Assembly (NCBI RefSeq): GCF_900168045.1
Contig: NZ_FUYY01000002.1
Span: 372,001 to 436,000, forward strand
Source of the DNA: Salegentibacter holothuriorum
GTDB lineage: Bacteria; Bacteroidota; Bacteroidia; Flavobacteriales; Flavobacteriaceae
Length of the DNA: 64,000 nucleotides
Direction of reading: 5' to 3'
Positions 54,370 through 62,841 of this stretch are shown here, piece by piece. Below the pieces are notes generated by a model. That model was given only the letters and a program-made list of their open reading frames with translations, searched no databases and was not told the origin of the DNA. Every line of letters begins with the position of its first letter. The stretch's first letter is position 1. Position numbers and translations under genes: made by a program.

Positions 54370-54525
54370 AAATAGGTTTATTATTTGTTTAAAGAGCAGA
54401 ACGCAGCATTTTAGTATAAATTTTACGATAGATCTTAGATTAATTAAATTTAACAAGATTTTAAATTGCATATCTAAGCCTAAGCTACTTACTTGTAGAC
54501 ACTTTAGTATCTAGAAAAAAAACTT

Positions 54526-55275
54526 ATGAAAACGGCATTAATAACTGGAGCAACTAGCGGTATAGGAAAAGCTACAGCGCGTGTATTTGCAAGAGAAGGA
54601 ATTAACCTTATTCTTTGTGGAAGAAGAGAAGAGCGACTAGCCTCATTAAAAAATGAATTATCAAAAAGAGTGGCGGTGTACACGCTTTGTTTTGATGTTC
54701 GGGATAAGGAAGTTGTTTTAGAAAAGATCAATAGCCTTCCAGAAAAATTTCAAAAAATAGATATTCTTATCAATAATGCCGGAAATGCGCACGGTTTGAA
54801 CCCCATCCAGGATGGAAATATAGAAGACTGGGATGCGATGCTGGATATTAACGTAAAAGGCTTGCTATATGTTAGTAAAGCGATTTTCACAAGAATGATA
54901 AGTCAGGGTTCTGGACATATTATTAATATAGGTTCTACCGCCGGGAAGGAGGTTTATCCTAATGGTAATGTTTATTGTGCCAGTAAATATGCCGTAGACG
55001 CGCTAAACCACGCAATGCGTATAGACCTCAACAAACACAAGATTAGGGTTGGTGCTGTAAACCCAGGACTCACAGAAACTGAATTCAGCGAAGTTAGATT
55101 TAAAGGTGATATAGAAAAAGCCAAAAGTGTTTACGAAGGTTTTCAAGCCTTACGCCCGGAAGATATAGCTGATATTATTCGATTTGTGGTCACCAGACCT
55201 TATCACGTGAATATTGCAGATTTAGTAGTCATGCCAACCGCGCAGGCGAATAGCGTTACGGTGAATAAAGAATGA
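54526..55275 (+). CDS. Short-chain dehydrogenase/reductase (YdfG-like)
   Basis: This 249-residue enzyme has the Rossmann motif TGATSGIGKAT at residues 7-17 with Arg37 and Arg38 after the second strand (LILCGRREERL), favouring NADP. It also has ILINNAGNAHG, the catalytic serine in INIGSTAGKEVYPNG and the Tyr-Lys pair in YCASKYAVDAL. It resembles YdfG, the 3-hydroxy acid or serine dehydrogenase group. The substrate is not certain. It is monocistronic on the plus strand, with a family 1 repeat 70 bases downstream. Confidence 0.93.
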   Translation: MKTALITGATSGIGKATARVFAREGINLILCGRREERLASLKNELSKRVAVYTLCFDVRDKEVVLEKINSLPEKFQKIDILINNAGNAHGLNPIQDGNIEDWDAMLDINVKGLLYVSKAIFTRMISQGSGHIINIGSTAGKEVYPNGNVYCASKYAVDALNHAMRIDLNKHKIRVGAVNPGLTETEFSEVRFKGDIEKAKSVYEGFQALRPEDIADIIRFVVTRPYHVNIADLVVMPTAQANSVTVNKE

Positions 55276-55344
55276 CATTTCTTATTATTTATTTCTATTA
55301 ATATTTTGAATATGGCACATTTTGAAACTTAATATTATTAGAAA

Positions 55345-55452
55345 ATCGAGTAAACTACCTCGGGGCAAGCTTACGAGGCATTCGTTGGAAACAAATTTTT
55401 AATTTCGAAGCAAGCGTCGGGGTATTACACCCTTTGGCGGTGCCAATAAAAA
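55345..55452 (+). repeat. Family 1 palindromic repeat, copy E
   Basis: It is nearly identical to copy B over the full unit: TCGAGTAAACTACCTCGGGG, then CTTACGAGGCATTCGTTGG, then CGAAGCAAGCGTCGGGGTA, then CACCCTTTGGCGGTGCC. It lies between the SDR gene and the AlbA_2-type gene, 5' of the latter. Confidence 0.8.
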
Positions 55453-55472
55453 TAGAAAATAACTAAATAGAG

Positions 55473-55492
55473 ATTTCCGCCTTCGCGGAAAT
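55473..55492. repeat. Short ATTTCCGC palindrome
   Basis: ATTTCCGC and GCGGAAAT enclose CTTC. It stands 12 bases before the AlbA_2-type start codon. This hairpin type recurs in flavobacterial intergenic DNA and may modulate the leader of the gene. Confidence 0.5.
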
Positions 55493-55504
55493 GACAAAGT
55501 TATC

Positions 55505-56641
55505 ATGATTAACAAACGGCTTTTAATAAAAAACCTACTCGCACATAATGACGAGAACAGCTTTTACGACAAAAAGCTGAAGCTCAATATTGGCGAGAGG
55601 GAAGGCAAAGCCAAGTTTTTAAAACACGTTTGTGCACTTTCTAATTCCAATCCCGAAAACAATTCTTATATCGTTATTGGAGTGCAGGATGAAGACAATA
55701 GTATTGTGGGCACCGATTTTTTTGACGATAGTAAAATTCAGAATCTCATAAATGCATATTTAAGTAATCCGCCTTTAATTTCTTATGAAAATATTCCTTT
55801 TCCGCATTTACCCGGCAATCTCGTTGTGGGCCTGGTAAGTATTAGACCAAATCACGGGAAAATATGTTCGCTTAAAAAGAACATCTGGAAGTATTATGGC
55901 GGTTCGGTTTTCTTTAGGGATGGAAGCATTAGTATGCCTAAAGTTTTTGGTGTGGAGATTACCGATATGAATTCAGAAATAGTGAATTCCATAGAAAAAC
56001 ACTCCCATAACAATATTGAGTTAACGCTAGATGGGGTTTTCGATTTTCTTCGGAAAAGAAAAGATTATAACGCTACTTATAAAGTTTTTAAAGAATATTT
56101 TGTGGTTTGCTGGGCAGGTAAAAAGATGAACGCACAACACGAAACTTTTTATTCCAGGGTAGATATAGAATTGATTAATGAACAGGTTAAATTGTTTTAC
56201 TCAGATATGGACCAGGTAAGTATAAGCCTGACTGATGAAGAGTTTAAAATCCTGGAATATGTACAGTTGGGCTTACACGATAAATATAAGTTTTATCCCC
56301 TGGAAGAAGTGACCATTAGTTTTAAAGATAGTGTGAGTTATGATATTGAAAGTAAATTGTTATTTGAACCGCCAAAATTCGACAAAAAAACGCTTTATCA
56401 TATTTATAACATAAACAGCAAGTTGGTGGAAAGGCTAATAAAGAAGCTTCCGTTAGACAAACAACAGAAAAAAGACCTTAAAAATTTACCTTCAACTTAT
56501 TTACTTTGCTATTTAAATAACTTTGAACAAGCCATAGACAAACTGGAGGAAGCAAAACCATATTTAAAAGAATACAGCCAGGAAGTTTATAATTATTATA
56601 AAGAAAGTATGCGAATTTTAAGAAAAGTAAAATACAATTAA
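55505..56641 (+). CDS. AlbA_2/Schlafen-like domain protein
   Basis: This 378-residue protein begins with an AlbA_2-type nucleic-acid-binding domain (about 20-135). LNIGEREGKAKFLKHVCALSNSN, NNSYIVIGVQDEDNSIVGTDFFDDSKIQNLINAYLSNPP and VGLVSIRPNHGK are the conserved parts. The C-terminal 200 residues are helical, lysine-rich and not recognised. AlbA_2 proteins bind DNA or RNA and occur in regulation and in some defence systems. It ends one base before the ATG of a PPP-type phosphatase gene, so the two are co-expressed. The pair is bounded by repeats, which suggests an accessory unit. Confidence 0.8.
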   Translation: MINKRLLIKNLLAHNDENSFYDKKLKLNIGEREGKAKFLKHVCALSNSNPENNSYIVIGVQDEDNSIVGTDFFDDSKIQNLINAYLSNPPLISYENIPFPHLPGNLVVGLVSIRPNHGKICSLKKNIWKYYGGSVFFRDGSISMPKVFGVEITDMNSEIVNSIEKHSHNNIELTLDGVFDFLRKRKDYNATYKVFKEYFVVCWAGKKMNAQHETFYSRVDIELINEQVKLFYSDMDQVSISLTDEEFKILEYVQLGLHDKYKFYPLEEVTISFKDSVSYDIESKLLFEPPKFDKKTLYHIYNINSKLVERLIKKLPLDKQQKKDLKNLPSTYLLCYLNNFEQAIDKLEEAKPYLKEYSQEVYNYYKESMRILRKVKYN

Positions 56642-56642
56642 T

Positions 56643-57371
56643 ATGGGCCGAAGCATTGCCATTGGAGACATTCACGGCGGATTAAAAGCTTTAATACAAC
56701 TCCTTGAAAAAATAGAGGTTACTCCAGAAGATAAACTTATATTCCTGGGAGATTATGTAGACGGCTGGAGCGATTCAGCCAATGTGGTTTCATACCTCAT
56801 AGACCTCGCCAAACAAAATACCTGTATTTTCTTACGCGGAAATCATGACGATCTTACGCATCGTTGGTTAGCTACCGGGGAACTCAACGAGAAATGGCTG
56901 GAACACGGCGGGCAATCCAGTATTGATGCTTATAGAAACTTTTCTTCAGATGAAATAGAAACACATCTCAGGTTTTATAACCAGATGCTAGATTATTATA
57001 TAGATAATAAAAACAGACTTTTTGTACACGCGGGTTTTACCAATCAACACGGCCCCGATCAGGAATATCACAATACAGGTTTCTATTGGGATAGAACCTT
57101 ATGGGAAATGGCTATCTCACTGGATAAGTCAATTAAACCTAATGACACAAATTACCCAAAACGACTTCAAATTTTTGATGAAATCTTTATAGGGCATACT
57201 CCGGTGACCAGAATCGGTGAAAGTATGCCCATAAGAAGAGCTAATATCTGGAATTTAGATACTGGCGCAGCTTTTAGAGGAAAATTATCTGCCATGGAGG
57301 TAAATACAAAGGAAATTTGGCAAAGTGAGCCTGTTTTTAAACTCTATCCCAGCGAAAATGGCAGAAATTAA
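56643..57371 (+). CDS. PPP-family metallophosphoesterase
   Basis: This 242-residue enzyme has the PPP motifs in order: AIGDIHGGLKALIQLL at residues 6-21, FLGDYVDGWSDSANVVSYL, FLRGNHDDLTHRW, FVHAGF and IFIGHTPVT. They form the dimetal centre of serine/threonine phosphatases of the PrpE/ApaH-like branch. It may remove phosphate from proteins or from nucleotides such as diadenosine tetraphosphate. It starts one base after the AlbA_2-type stop, so the two genes form an operon. No kinase partner is adjacent. Confidence 0.92.
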   Translation: MGRSIAIGDIHGGLKALIQLLEKIEVTPEDKLIFLGDYVDGWSDSANVVSYLIDLAKQNTCIFLRGNHDDLTHRWLATGELNEKWLEHGGQSSIDAYRNFSSDEIETHLRFYNQMLDYYIDNKNRLFVHAGFTNQHGPDQEYHNTGFYWDRTLWEMAISLDKSIKPNDTNYPKRLQIFDEIFIGHTPVTRIGESMPIRRANIWNLDTGAAFRGKLSAMEVNTKEIWQSEPVFKLYPSENGRN

Positions 57372-57540
57372 GACGAATTTACCACAAAATGCCTTTTGTA
57401 TTTTTATCTTTGTTATTCTAGGATTTTGAACTTTATTTGTGTTTCAAAATTTTAAATAGCATATTTTAAACACAATTCTTACTTAAGAGTTGACTAATAC
57501 CAGCAGAATTTTTTAGATTTCTGCTTCAAAACAAACTAAA

Positions 57541-58545
57541 ATGGCCCTCGACAATATTAGATTAGAAGTAATGAATACCGTTGAAAAACAGGTAGACGGT
57601 TTCATTGAAAAATATCTTATTCCCGTAGAAGATATTTGGCAACCCACAGATCTTCTTCCAAATTTACAGGGAGAAAATTATATGGACGAACTTACCCAGA
57701 TTAGGGAAGAAGCAAAAGAACTTGAATACGATTTTTGGGTAGTTTTAGTCGCAGATATGGTTACCGAAGAAGCACTACCAACTTATGAGTCCTGGCTTAT
57801 GGACATGGAAGGTGTAAAACAACACGGAAAAAGCCAGGGAGAGGAAAATTCCTGGTCTAAGTGGGTTCGCCATTGGACGGGAGAAGAAAATCGCCACGGG
57901 GATACACTTAATAAATATCTTTATCTATCTGGAAGGGTAAATATGCGTGAGATTGAAAAAACAACGCAATATTTAATAAACGATGGTTTTGATATTGGTA
58001 CAGGTCGTGATCCCTATAAAAACTTTGTATATACCAGTTTCCAGGAATTAGCTACTAATATTTCACACAAACGTGTAGGCCAGTTAGCTAAAAAGAAAGG
58101 CAATAAAATGCTTGGAAAAATGTGTAATATCATCGCCGGGGACGAAATGAGACATTACATGGCTTATCGAGAATTTGTAAAAACAATTTTTGAGCACGAT
58201 CCCAGTGAGATGATGTTGGCTTTTCATGATATGATGAAGAGAAAGATTGTTATGCCAGCTCAATTTTTACGTGAAAGCGGGCAGGGTATTGCTGAAGCCT
58301 TTGAAAACTTTTCAAACGCAGCACAAAGACTTGGCGTTTACACCACTTACGACTATATAGAAATCCTTGAAAAATTAAACGCTTATTGGGAAATAGATAA
58401 AATGCGCTCTCTAACCGATGAAGCCGAGAAAGCAAGAGATTACTTAATGAAGTTACCAGACCGAATGCGAAGAATTGCAGGAAGAATGGCAATCCCTGAA
58501 GACCAACATATCTTTAAATGGGTGGAAGCCAACGGAAGACTATAA
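57541..58545 (+). CDS. Acyl-ACP desaturase
   Basis: This 334-residue di-iron enzyme matches the soluble stearoyl-ACP desaturase family. GEENRHGDTLNKYL (Glu116, His119) and GDEMRHYMAYREF (Glu202, His205) are the two ExxH-type iron sites, and VADMVTEEALPTYESW supplies an earlier carboxylate. It introduces a double bond into acyl-ACP and so controls membrane fluidity. A TATCTTTG box at 57405-57412 lies 128 bases upstream, so a long leader is possible. The gene is monocistronic; a family 2 repeat follows it. Confidence 0.93.
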   Translation: MALDNIRLEVMNTVEKQVDGFIEKYLIPVEDIWQPTDLLPNLQGENYMDELTQIREEAKELEYDFWVVLVADMVTEEALPTYESWLMDMEGVKQHGKSQGEENSWSKWVRHWTGEENRHGDTLNKYLYLSGRVNMREIEKTTQYLINDGFDIGTGRDPYKNFVYTSFQELATNISHKRVGQLAKKKGNKMLGKMCNIIAGDEMRHYMAYREFVKTIFEHDPSEMMLAFHDMMKRKIVMPAQFLRESGQGIAEAFENFSNAAQRLGVYTTYDYIEILEKLNAYWEIDKMRSLTDEAEKARDYLMKLPDRMRRIAGRMAIPEDQHIFKWVEANGRL

Positions 58546-58567
58546 TCACTGAAAAATATTATAAAAT

Positions 58568-58698
58568 AGAGGTTGTTTGAAAAGTTTGCTCCGTCAAGCT
58601 GAACTCGTTTCAGCTTCTAACATGTTATTTAATTATCAACATATTAGATCCTGAAATAAATTCAGGATGACGATTTTATAACTTTTCAAACAGCCTCT
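58568..58698. repeat. Family 2 palindromic repeat, copy 2, with 19-bp outer arms
   Basis: AGAGGTTGTTTGAAAAGTT (58568-58586) and AACTTTTCAAACAGCCTCT (58680-58698) are inverted with one mismatch. Between them lie AAGCTGAACTCGTTTCAGCTT and TCCTGAAATAAATTCAGGA. The unit separates two convergent genes. Confidence 0.8.
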
Positions 58699-58723
58699 TT
58701 TTATTGAGCTATTATAATTAGAT

Positions 58724-59116
58724 CTAAGCACGATCTCCCTTCCAAACTTGATAAGAGATCAAATCTTTTTCTATTAGGTTAAGGCAGAACGCAATTACTG
58801 CCGCATCGTCAAGATAACCAACTATTGGAATAAAATCTGGAATGAGATCTATTGGTGAAAGTACATATAGCAATGCTCCTCCAATAGCTGCAACTACATT
58901 AAAAGGAACTTCTCTATAATTTCCATTTGCATAATCCCTTAACAGATTAAAAAGTAATTGAGCATCATCTACATACCGCTGTAGCTTTCCTTTACTTTCA
59001 AATTTAGATTTTATCTCTTCTTCATCTTCCAGAACATCATTTACATTTTCCTCTTCAAAGTTTTCCTGGCGCTTTTGATGTTCCTTTTTTATGGTTTCGT
59101 CATCGATTTTACTCAT
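58724..59116 (-). CDS. YkvA/DUF1232 family membrane protein
   Basis: This 130-residue protein has a charged N-terminal half (EEENVNDVLEDEEEIKSKFESKGKLQRYVDDAQLLFNLL) and a DUF1232 domain (VPFNVVAAIGGALLYVLSPIDLIPDFIPIVGYLDDAAVIAFCL) with the hallmark PIDLIPDFIPIVGYLDD. It is a small inner-membrane protein with two short helices. The function is unknown. It converges on the desaturase gene, and a family 2 repeat lies in front of it. Confidence 0.9.
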   Translation of the reverse strand: MSKIDDETIKKEHQKRQENFEEENVNDVLEDEEEIKSKFESKGKLQRYVDDAQLLFNLLRDYANGNYREVPFNVVAAIGGALLYVLSPIDLIPDFIPIVGYLDDAAVIAFCLNLIEKDLISYQVWKGDRA

Positions 59117-59198
59117 CGTTCATTTTTTTTGATGCCCACAAAATATAAAAATATTATTAAGGTATAATTAGGGAAATGCTAAATTCTAAGAAAAAAGA

Positions 59199-59229
59199 AA
59201 CCTCACAGATTTTTAAAAACTGTGAGGTT
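59199..59229 (-). terminator. Hairpin between the aldehyde dehydrogenase and YkvA genes
   Basis: AACCTCACAG and CTGTGAGGTT form a perfect 10-bp stem with an 11-base loop. On the minus strand a T-rich stretch follows. It probably ends the aldehyde dehydrogenase transcript after it crosses family 2 copy 3. Confidence 0.7.
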
Positions 59230-59256
59230 ATTTTGGTTTATAATTCCAATCAGGCT

Positions 59257-59365
59257 TCCTTCGTCATTCTGTCCCGAAGCTTCGGGATTATTTCAGAATC
59301 TAAGTCATTTTTAGTACATATTAGACCCTGAAACGAGTTTAGGGTGACGGCAATAACTTTTCAAA
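59257..59365. repeat. Family 2 palindromic repeat, copy 3
   Basis: CCCGAAGCTTCGGG is a perfect palindrome, followed by CCTGAAACGAGTTTAGGGTGAC and a trailing AACTTTTCAAA that matches the outer arm of copy 2. The unit lies 3' of the aldehyde dehydrogenase gene. Confidence 0.65.
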
Positions 59366-59381
59366 AAGTCCCTGGAAATCC

Positions 59382-60935
59382 TTACAAATCAAATTTAATC
59401 CCTTGTGCCAAAGGCAACTCGGTAGTATAATTAATAGTATTGGTTTGGCGTCGCATATAAACTTTCCAGGCATCAGAACCAGATTCTCTTCCGCCTCCGG
59501 TTTCTTTTTCACCGCCAAAAGCACCGCCAATTTCAGCACCGGAAGTTCCTATATTTACATTGGCAATCCCGCAATCTGAACCTTCTACCGAAAGAAAACG
59601 TTCGGCTTCTCTTAAATTGTTGGTCATTATTGCTGAAGAAAGCCCCTGCACTACCCCATTTTGTAATTCCAGGGCGTTAGAAACATCTCCCGAATATTTC
59701 ATAATATAAAGTACCGGCGCAAAAGTTTCGTGCTGTACAATCTTAAAATCGTTTTTTGCTTCGGCAATGGCCGGTTTTACATAGCATCCGCTTTCGTAGC
59801 CTTCGCCTTCCAAAACGCCACCTTCAACTAAGATATTTCCACCTTCTTCCACCACTTTATCTAGAGCACTTTGATAATTTTTTACCGCATCTTTATCGAT
59901 AAGCGGCCCCACATGATTATTTTCATCTAATGGGTTTCCAATACGCAATTGCTTATACGCTTTTACAATAGCATCTTTTACTTTATCGTAAATAGATTCG
60001 TGAATAATCAATCTTCGGGTAGAAGTACAACGCTGTCCACAGGTTCCTACGGCTCCAAACACAGCCCCGATTACCGTATTTTTAATATCGGCATCTGGCG
60101 TTACGATTATGGCGTTATTTCCTCCTAATTCAAGAAGAGATTTTCCTAATCTTGCGGCAACTGCCTGGGCAACTATTTTTCCCATTCTAATAGAACCGGT
60201 AGCCGAAATTAAAGGCACTCGTTTATCGTTGGTCATTATTTCACCTATTTTATAATCTCCGGTGATTAATGAAGAAATCCCTTCCGGAACATTATTTTCA
60301 GCAAAAACGCGTGCAGCAATATTCTGGCAGGCCACAGAAGTTAATGGAGTTTTCTCTGATCCTTTCCAAATACAAGCATCACCACAAACCCAGGCTAAAG
60401 CCGTATTCCACGACCAAACCGCTACGGGAAAGTTAAATGCCGAAATAATTCCAACCACACCAAGTGGGTGGTATTGCTCGTACATTCTATGCCCGGGACG
60501 TTCAGAATGCATGGTTAAACCGTGCAACTGCCGGGAAAGTCCAACTGCAAAATCGCAGATATCTATCATCTCCTGCACTTCTCCCAAACCTTCCTGGTAA
60601 GATTTTCCCATCTCGTAGGAAACCAATTTTCCCAATGGTTCTTTTAATCTTCTTAATTCGTCATTAAACTGCCGAACTACTTCGCCTCGTTGAGGTGCCG
60701 GCCAGGTGCGCCATTCTTTAAAACCTGCGGTGGCAGTAGTAATCACTTTTTCGTAATCTTCTTTGGTAGTGGTCTTTACTTTTCCAATTAGCGCACCATC
60801 TACAGGAGAGTAAGATTCAATTACGTCACCACTACTAAAAAAATCTTTCCCGGTAGAAGTACCATTATTCGTTTCCTGTAAACCAAGATCCTTTAAAGCC
60901 TGTTTAATTCCGAATTTCTCTGCTATTTCACTCAT
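59382..60935 (-). CDS. amaB: Aldehyde dehydrogenase, ALDH7/antiquitin type (piperideine-6-carboxylate dehydrogenase)
   Basis: This 517-residue enzyme has PLGVVGIISAFNFPVAVWSWN, WKGSEKTPLTSVAC, the catalytic glutamate in LLELGGNN (Glu269) and the catalytic cysteine in GTCGQRCTSTRR (Cys303), with GIANVNIGTSGAEIGGAFGGEKETGGGRESGSDAWK at the C-terminus. These are ALDH7 features. The substrate is probably alpha-aminoadipate semialdehyde, in lysine breakdown, rather than aminomuconate semialdehyde. It is 60 bases after the 3-hydroxyanthranilate dioxygenase gene on the same strand, so both may be part of an amino-acid catabolic operon. Confidence 0.9.
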   Translation of the reverse strand: MSEIAEKFGIKQALKDLGLQETNNGTSTGKDFFSSGDVIESYSPVDGALIGKVKTTTKEDYEKVITTATAGFKEWRTWPAPQRGEVVRQFNDELRRLKEPLGKLVSYEMGKSYQEGLGEVQEMIDICDFAVGLSRQLHGLTMHSERPGHRMYEQYHPLGVVGIISAFNFPVAVWSWNTALAWVCGDACIWKGSEKTPLTSVACQNIAARVFAENNVPEGISSLITGDYKIGEIMTNDKRVPLISATGSIRMGKIVAQAVAARLGKSLLELGGNNAIIVTPDADIKNTVIGAVFGAVGTCGQRCTSTRRLIIHESIYDKVKDAIVKAYKQLRIGNPLDENNHVGPLIDKDAVKNYQSALDKVVEEGGNILVEGGVLEGEGYESGCYVKPAIAEAKNDFKIVQHETFAPVLYIMKYSGDVSNALELQNGVVQGLSSAIMTNNLREAERFLSVEGSDCGIANVNIGTSGAEIGGAFGGEKETGGGRESGSDAWKVYMRRQTNTINYTTELPLAQGIKFDL

Positions 60936-60995
60936 TAATTTGTAATTTTTATCTGTTCTTTTGTGTGTTTCCTGCTAAAATAACAAATTTTTATA

Positions 60996-61538
60996 CTATT
61001 CTGTGCCAATCACAAATCTTTCATCTACAGGCATAACTTCCCCGCAATTATCGCAAGTACGCAAATTTTTACTTCCGTAGAAATGCTTAAAATGCTTTAA
61101 AAAATCTTTCTCTATATCATTTAAAGGAAAATAAACTTCGTACAACTTATGGTTACAATTATCACAAAACCATAAAAGCCCATCTTTTCCTTCAAGGTGT
61201 ATGCGTTTTCGCTCTACTACAATGCCAATAGACCCTTCTTTTCTAACTGGAGAATGTGGTACTTTCCCCGGATGCATATACATATCTCCCGGGCCCAATT
61301 GCATCGTTTTTTTCTTACCGTCTTCCTGAATATGCACTTCTATTTCACCTTCCAACTGATAAAAAAGCTCCTCTGTCTCATTATAATGATAATCTTTGCG
61401 TGCATTTGGCCCTGCAACTACCATCACAATATAATCTTCAGATTCTTTATAAAGATTTCGGTTACCAACCGGGGGCTTAAGCGATTCTCGATTTTGCTCA
61501 ATCCATTTATTTAGGTTAAAAGGTTTATTTACTGCCAT
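60996..61538 (-). CDS. nbaC: 3-hydroxyanthranilate 3,4-dioxygenase
   Basis: This 180-residue cupin enzyme has the iron ligands His51, Glu57 and His95 in DYHYNETEELFYQ and HPGKVPHSPVR. These are the same residue numbers as in the Cupriavidus enzyme. A rubredoxin-like site is formed by Cys125, Cys128, Cys162 and Cys165. It opens the ring of 3-hydroxyanthranilate in the kynurenine route of tryptophan breakdown or quinolinate formation. It lies 60 bases before the aldehyde dehydrogenase gene on the minus strand. Other kynurenine genes are not in the window. Confidence 0.95.
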   Translation of the reverse strand: MAVNKPFNLNKWIEQNRESLKPPVGNRNLYKESEDYIVMVVAGPNARKDYHYNETEELFYQLEGEIEVHIQEDGKKKTMQLGPGDMYMHPGKVPHSPVRKEGSIGIVVERKRIHLEGKDGLLWFCDNCNHKLYEVYFPLNDIEKDFLKHFKHFYGSKNLRTCDNCGEVMPVDERFVIGTE

Positions 61539-61606
61539 GATTTCACAATTATATTCCTTAAAACTACAACTTAAAGTGGAAAGAAAAAGGCGATTCTCTT
61601 ATCTTT

Positions 61607-61695
61607 TTGGGCGCCTTCACGGGCTATACGCTGCAATTCCTCGTCGCCTCATTGGCGCCTGCGGGATTTACGCTGCTATCCCTGGCGCAAATTCA
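61607..61695. repeat. GC-rich repeat-like element upstream of the asparaginase gene
   Basis: About 90 GC-rich bases in an AT-rich gap carry the paired motifs GCTATACGCTGCAATTCC and GATTTACGCTGCTATCCC, separated by CGTCGCCTCATTGGCGCCTG. I recall closely similar sequences scattered in flavobacterial genomes. It is translated as part of the over-long frame but is unlikely to be coding. Confidence 0.55.
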
Positions 61696-61740
61696 ATAAT
61701 TTATACAAATGCTTATCTTCGAGAGAAAATCACTCGTTAT

Positions 61741-62820
61741 ATGAAAAAATTATTCCTTTTATTCAGCTTATCACTCTTTTTAGCCTGTAATACTTCGGCT
61801 GAAAAAGAAACCAAAACAAATCAAACCACAGAAACCGAAAAAGCACAGGATTCCGTAGGAAATTTCGGAATTGTAATTCACGGGGGTGCCGGTACCATTC
61901 TTAAAGAAAATATGAGCGATTCTCTGGAAAACGCCTATAAAGCCAAACTGGAGGAAGCTGTTAGAACGGGACACGAAATCCTGGCCAATGGCGGAACTGC
62001 TATTGAAGCCGTACAAAGAACTATAAATATCATGGAAAATTCCCCACTTTTCAACGCCGGGAAAGGAGCCGTTTTTACCAACGAAGGAAAAAATGAGTTG
62101 GATGCTTCTATTATGGATGGACAAACTTTAAATGCCGGCGCAGTATCTGGTGTTACTACGGTTAAAAATCCAATCAACCTGGCCTGGGAAGTAATGGAAA
62201 ATTCAGAACACGTGATGCTTTCCGGAAAAGGAGCAGAACAATTTGCCAGGGAACGCGATTTAGAAATTGTAGATCCTGAATATTTCTATACTGAAAACCG
62301 ATTTAAAAGTTTAGAACGCTTAAAAGAAAGAAATTCAGAAAAAACAGAGCTTGATCACGATGGCAAAACCGCTTTTGTAGATCCTTTTATAAAAGATTCA
62401 AAATTTGGTACCGTAGGTTGTGCCGCCTTAGATAAGAACGGAAACCTGGCAGCAGGAACCTCAACCGGCGGGATGACCAATAAAAAATGGGGCCGTATAG
62501 GCGATGCTCCAATAATTGGCGCCGGTACTTATGCCAACAACAAAACCGCAGCGATCTCAGCCACGGGCTGGGGCGAGTTTTTTATACGAGGTGTGGTCGC
62601 TTATGATATTTCTGCACTAATGGAATATAAAAAAATGAGTCTTGCCGAGGCTGCAAAAGAAGTGATCCAGAATAAAAATCCAGATCTTGGTGGTAGTGGT
62701 GGGATTATCGCTATAGACCACCAGGGAAATGTTTCTATGGAATTTAATACCGCAGGAATGTACCGCGCAAAAATGAATAAAAGCGGTGAATTAGAAATAG
62801 GAATTTATAGCAAATTGTGA
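61741..62820 (+). CDS. Isoaspartyl peptidase/L-asparaginase (Ntn hydrolase), lipoprotein
   Basis: The 359-residue protein begins MKKLFLLFSLSLFLAC, a lipoprotein signal with cysteine 16. This is why the ATG at 61741 is preferred to a start 204 bases upstream in the GC-rich repeat. The plant-type asparaginase domain has IVIHGGAGT, FNAGKGAVFTNEG and DASIMDGQ. Autocleavage would occur before Thr224 in KFGTVGCAAL, and GTSTGGMTNKKWGRIGDAPIIGAGTYA follows it. It hydrolyses isoaspartyl dipeptides or asparagine in the periplasm. It is followed by a 17-bp perfect hairpin. Confidence 0.93.
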   Translation: MKKLFLLFSLSLFLACNTSAEKETKTNQTTETEKAQDSVGNFGIVIHGGAGTILKENMSDSLENAYKAKLEEAVRTGHEILANGGTAIEAVQRTINIMENSPLFNAGKGAVFTNEGKNELDASIMDGQTLNAGAVSGVTTVKNPINLAWEVMENSEHVMLSGKGAEQFARERDLEIVDPEYFYTENRFKSLERLKERNSEKTELDHDGKTAFVDPFIKDSKFGTVGCAALDKNGNLAAGTSTGGMTNKKWGRIGDAPIIGAGTYANNKTAAISATGWGEFFIRGVVAYDISALMEYKKMSLAEAAKEVIQNKNPDLGGSGGIIAIDHQGNVSMEFNTAGMYRAKMNKSGELEIGIYSKL

Positions 62821-62841
62821 TAAACTTTCTACAAAGCTTTT

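Noticed and set aside
19434-55452. Possible CRISPR array from repeated palindromes.
   Set aside because: Copies are far apart, differ in length and have no regular spacers or cas genes.
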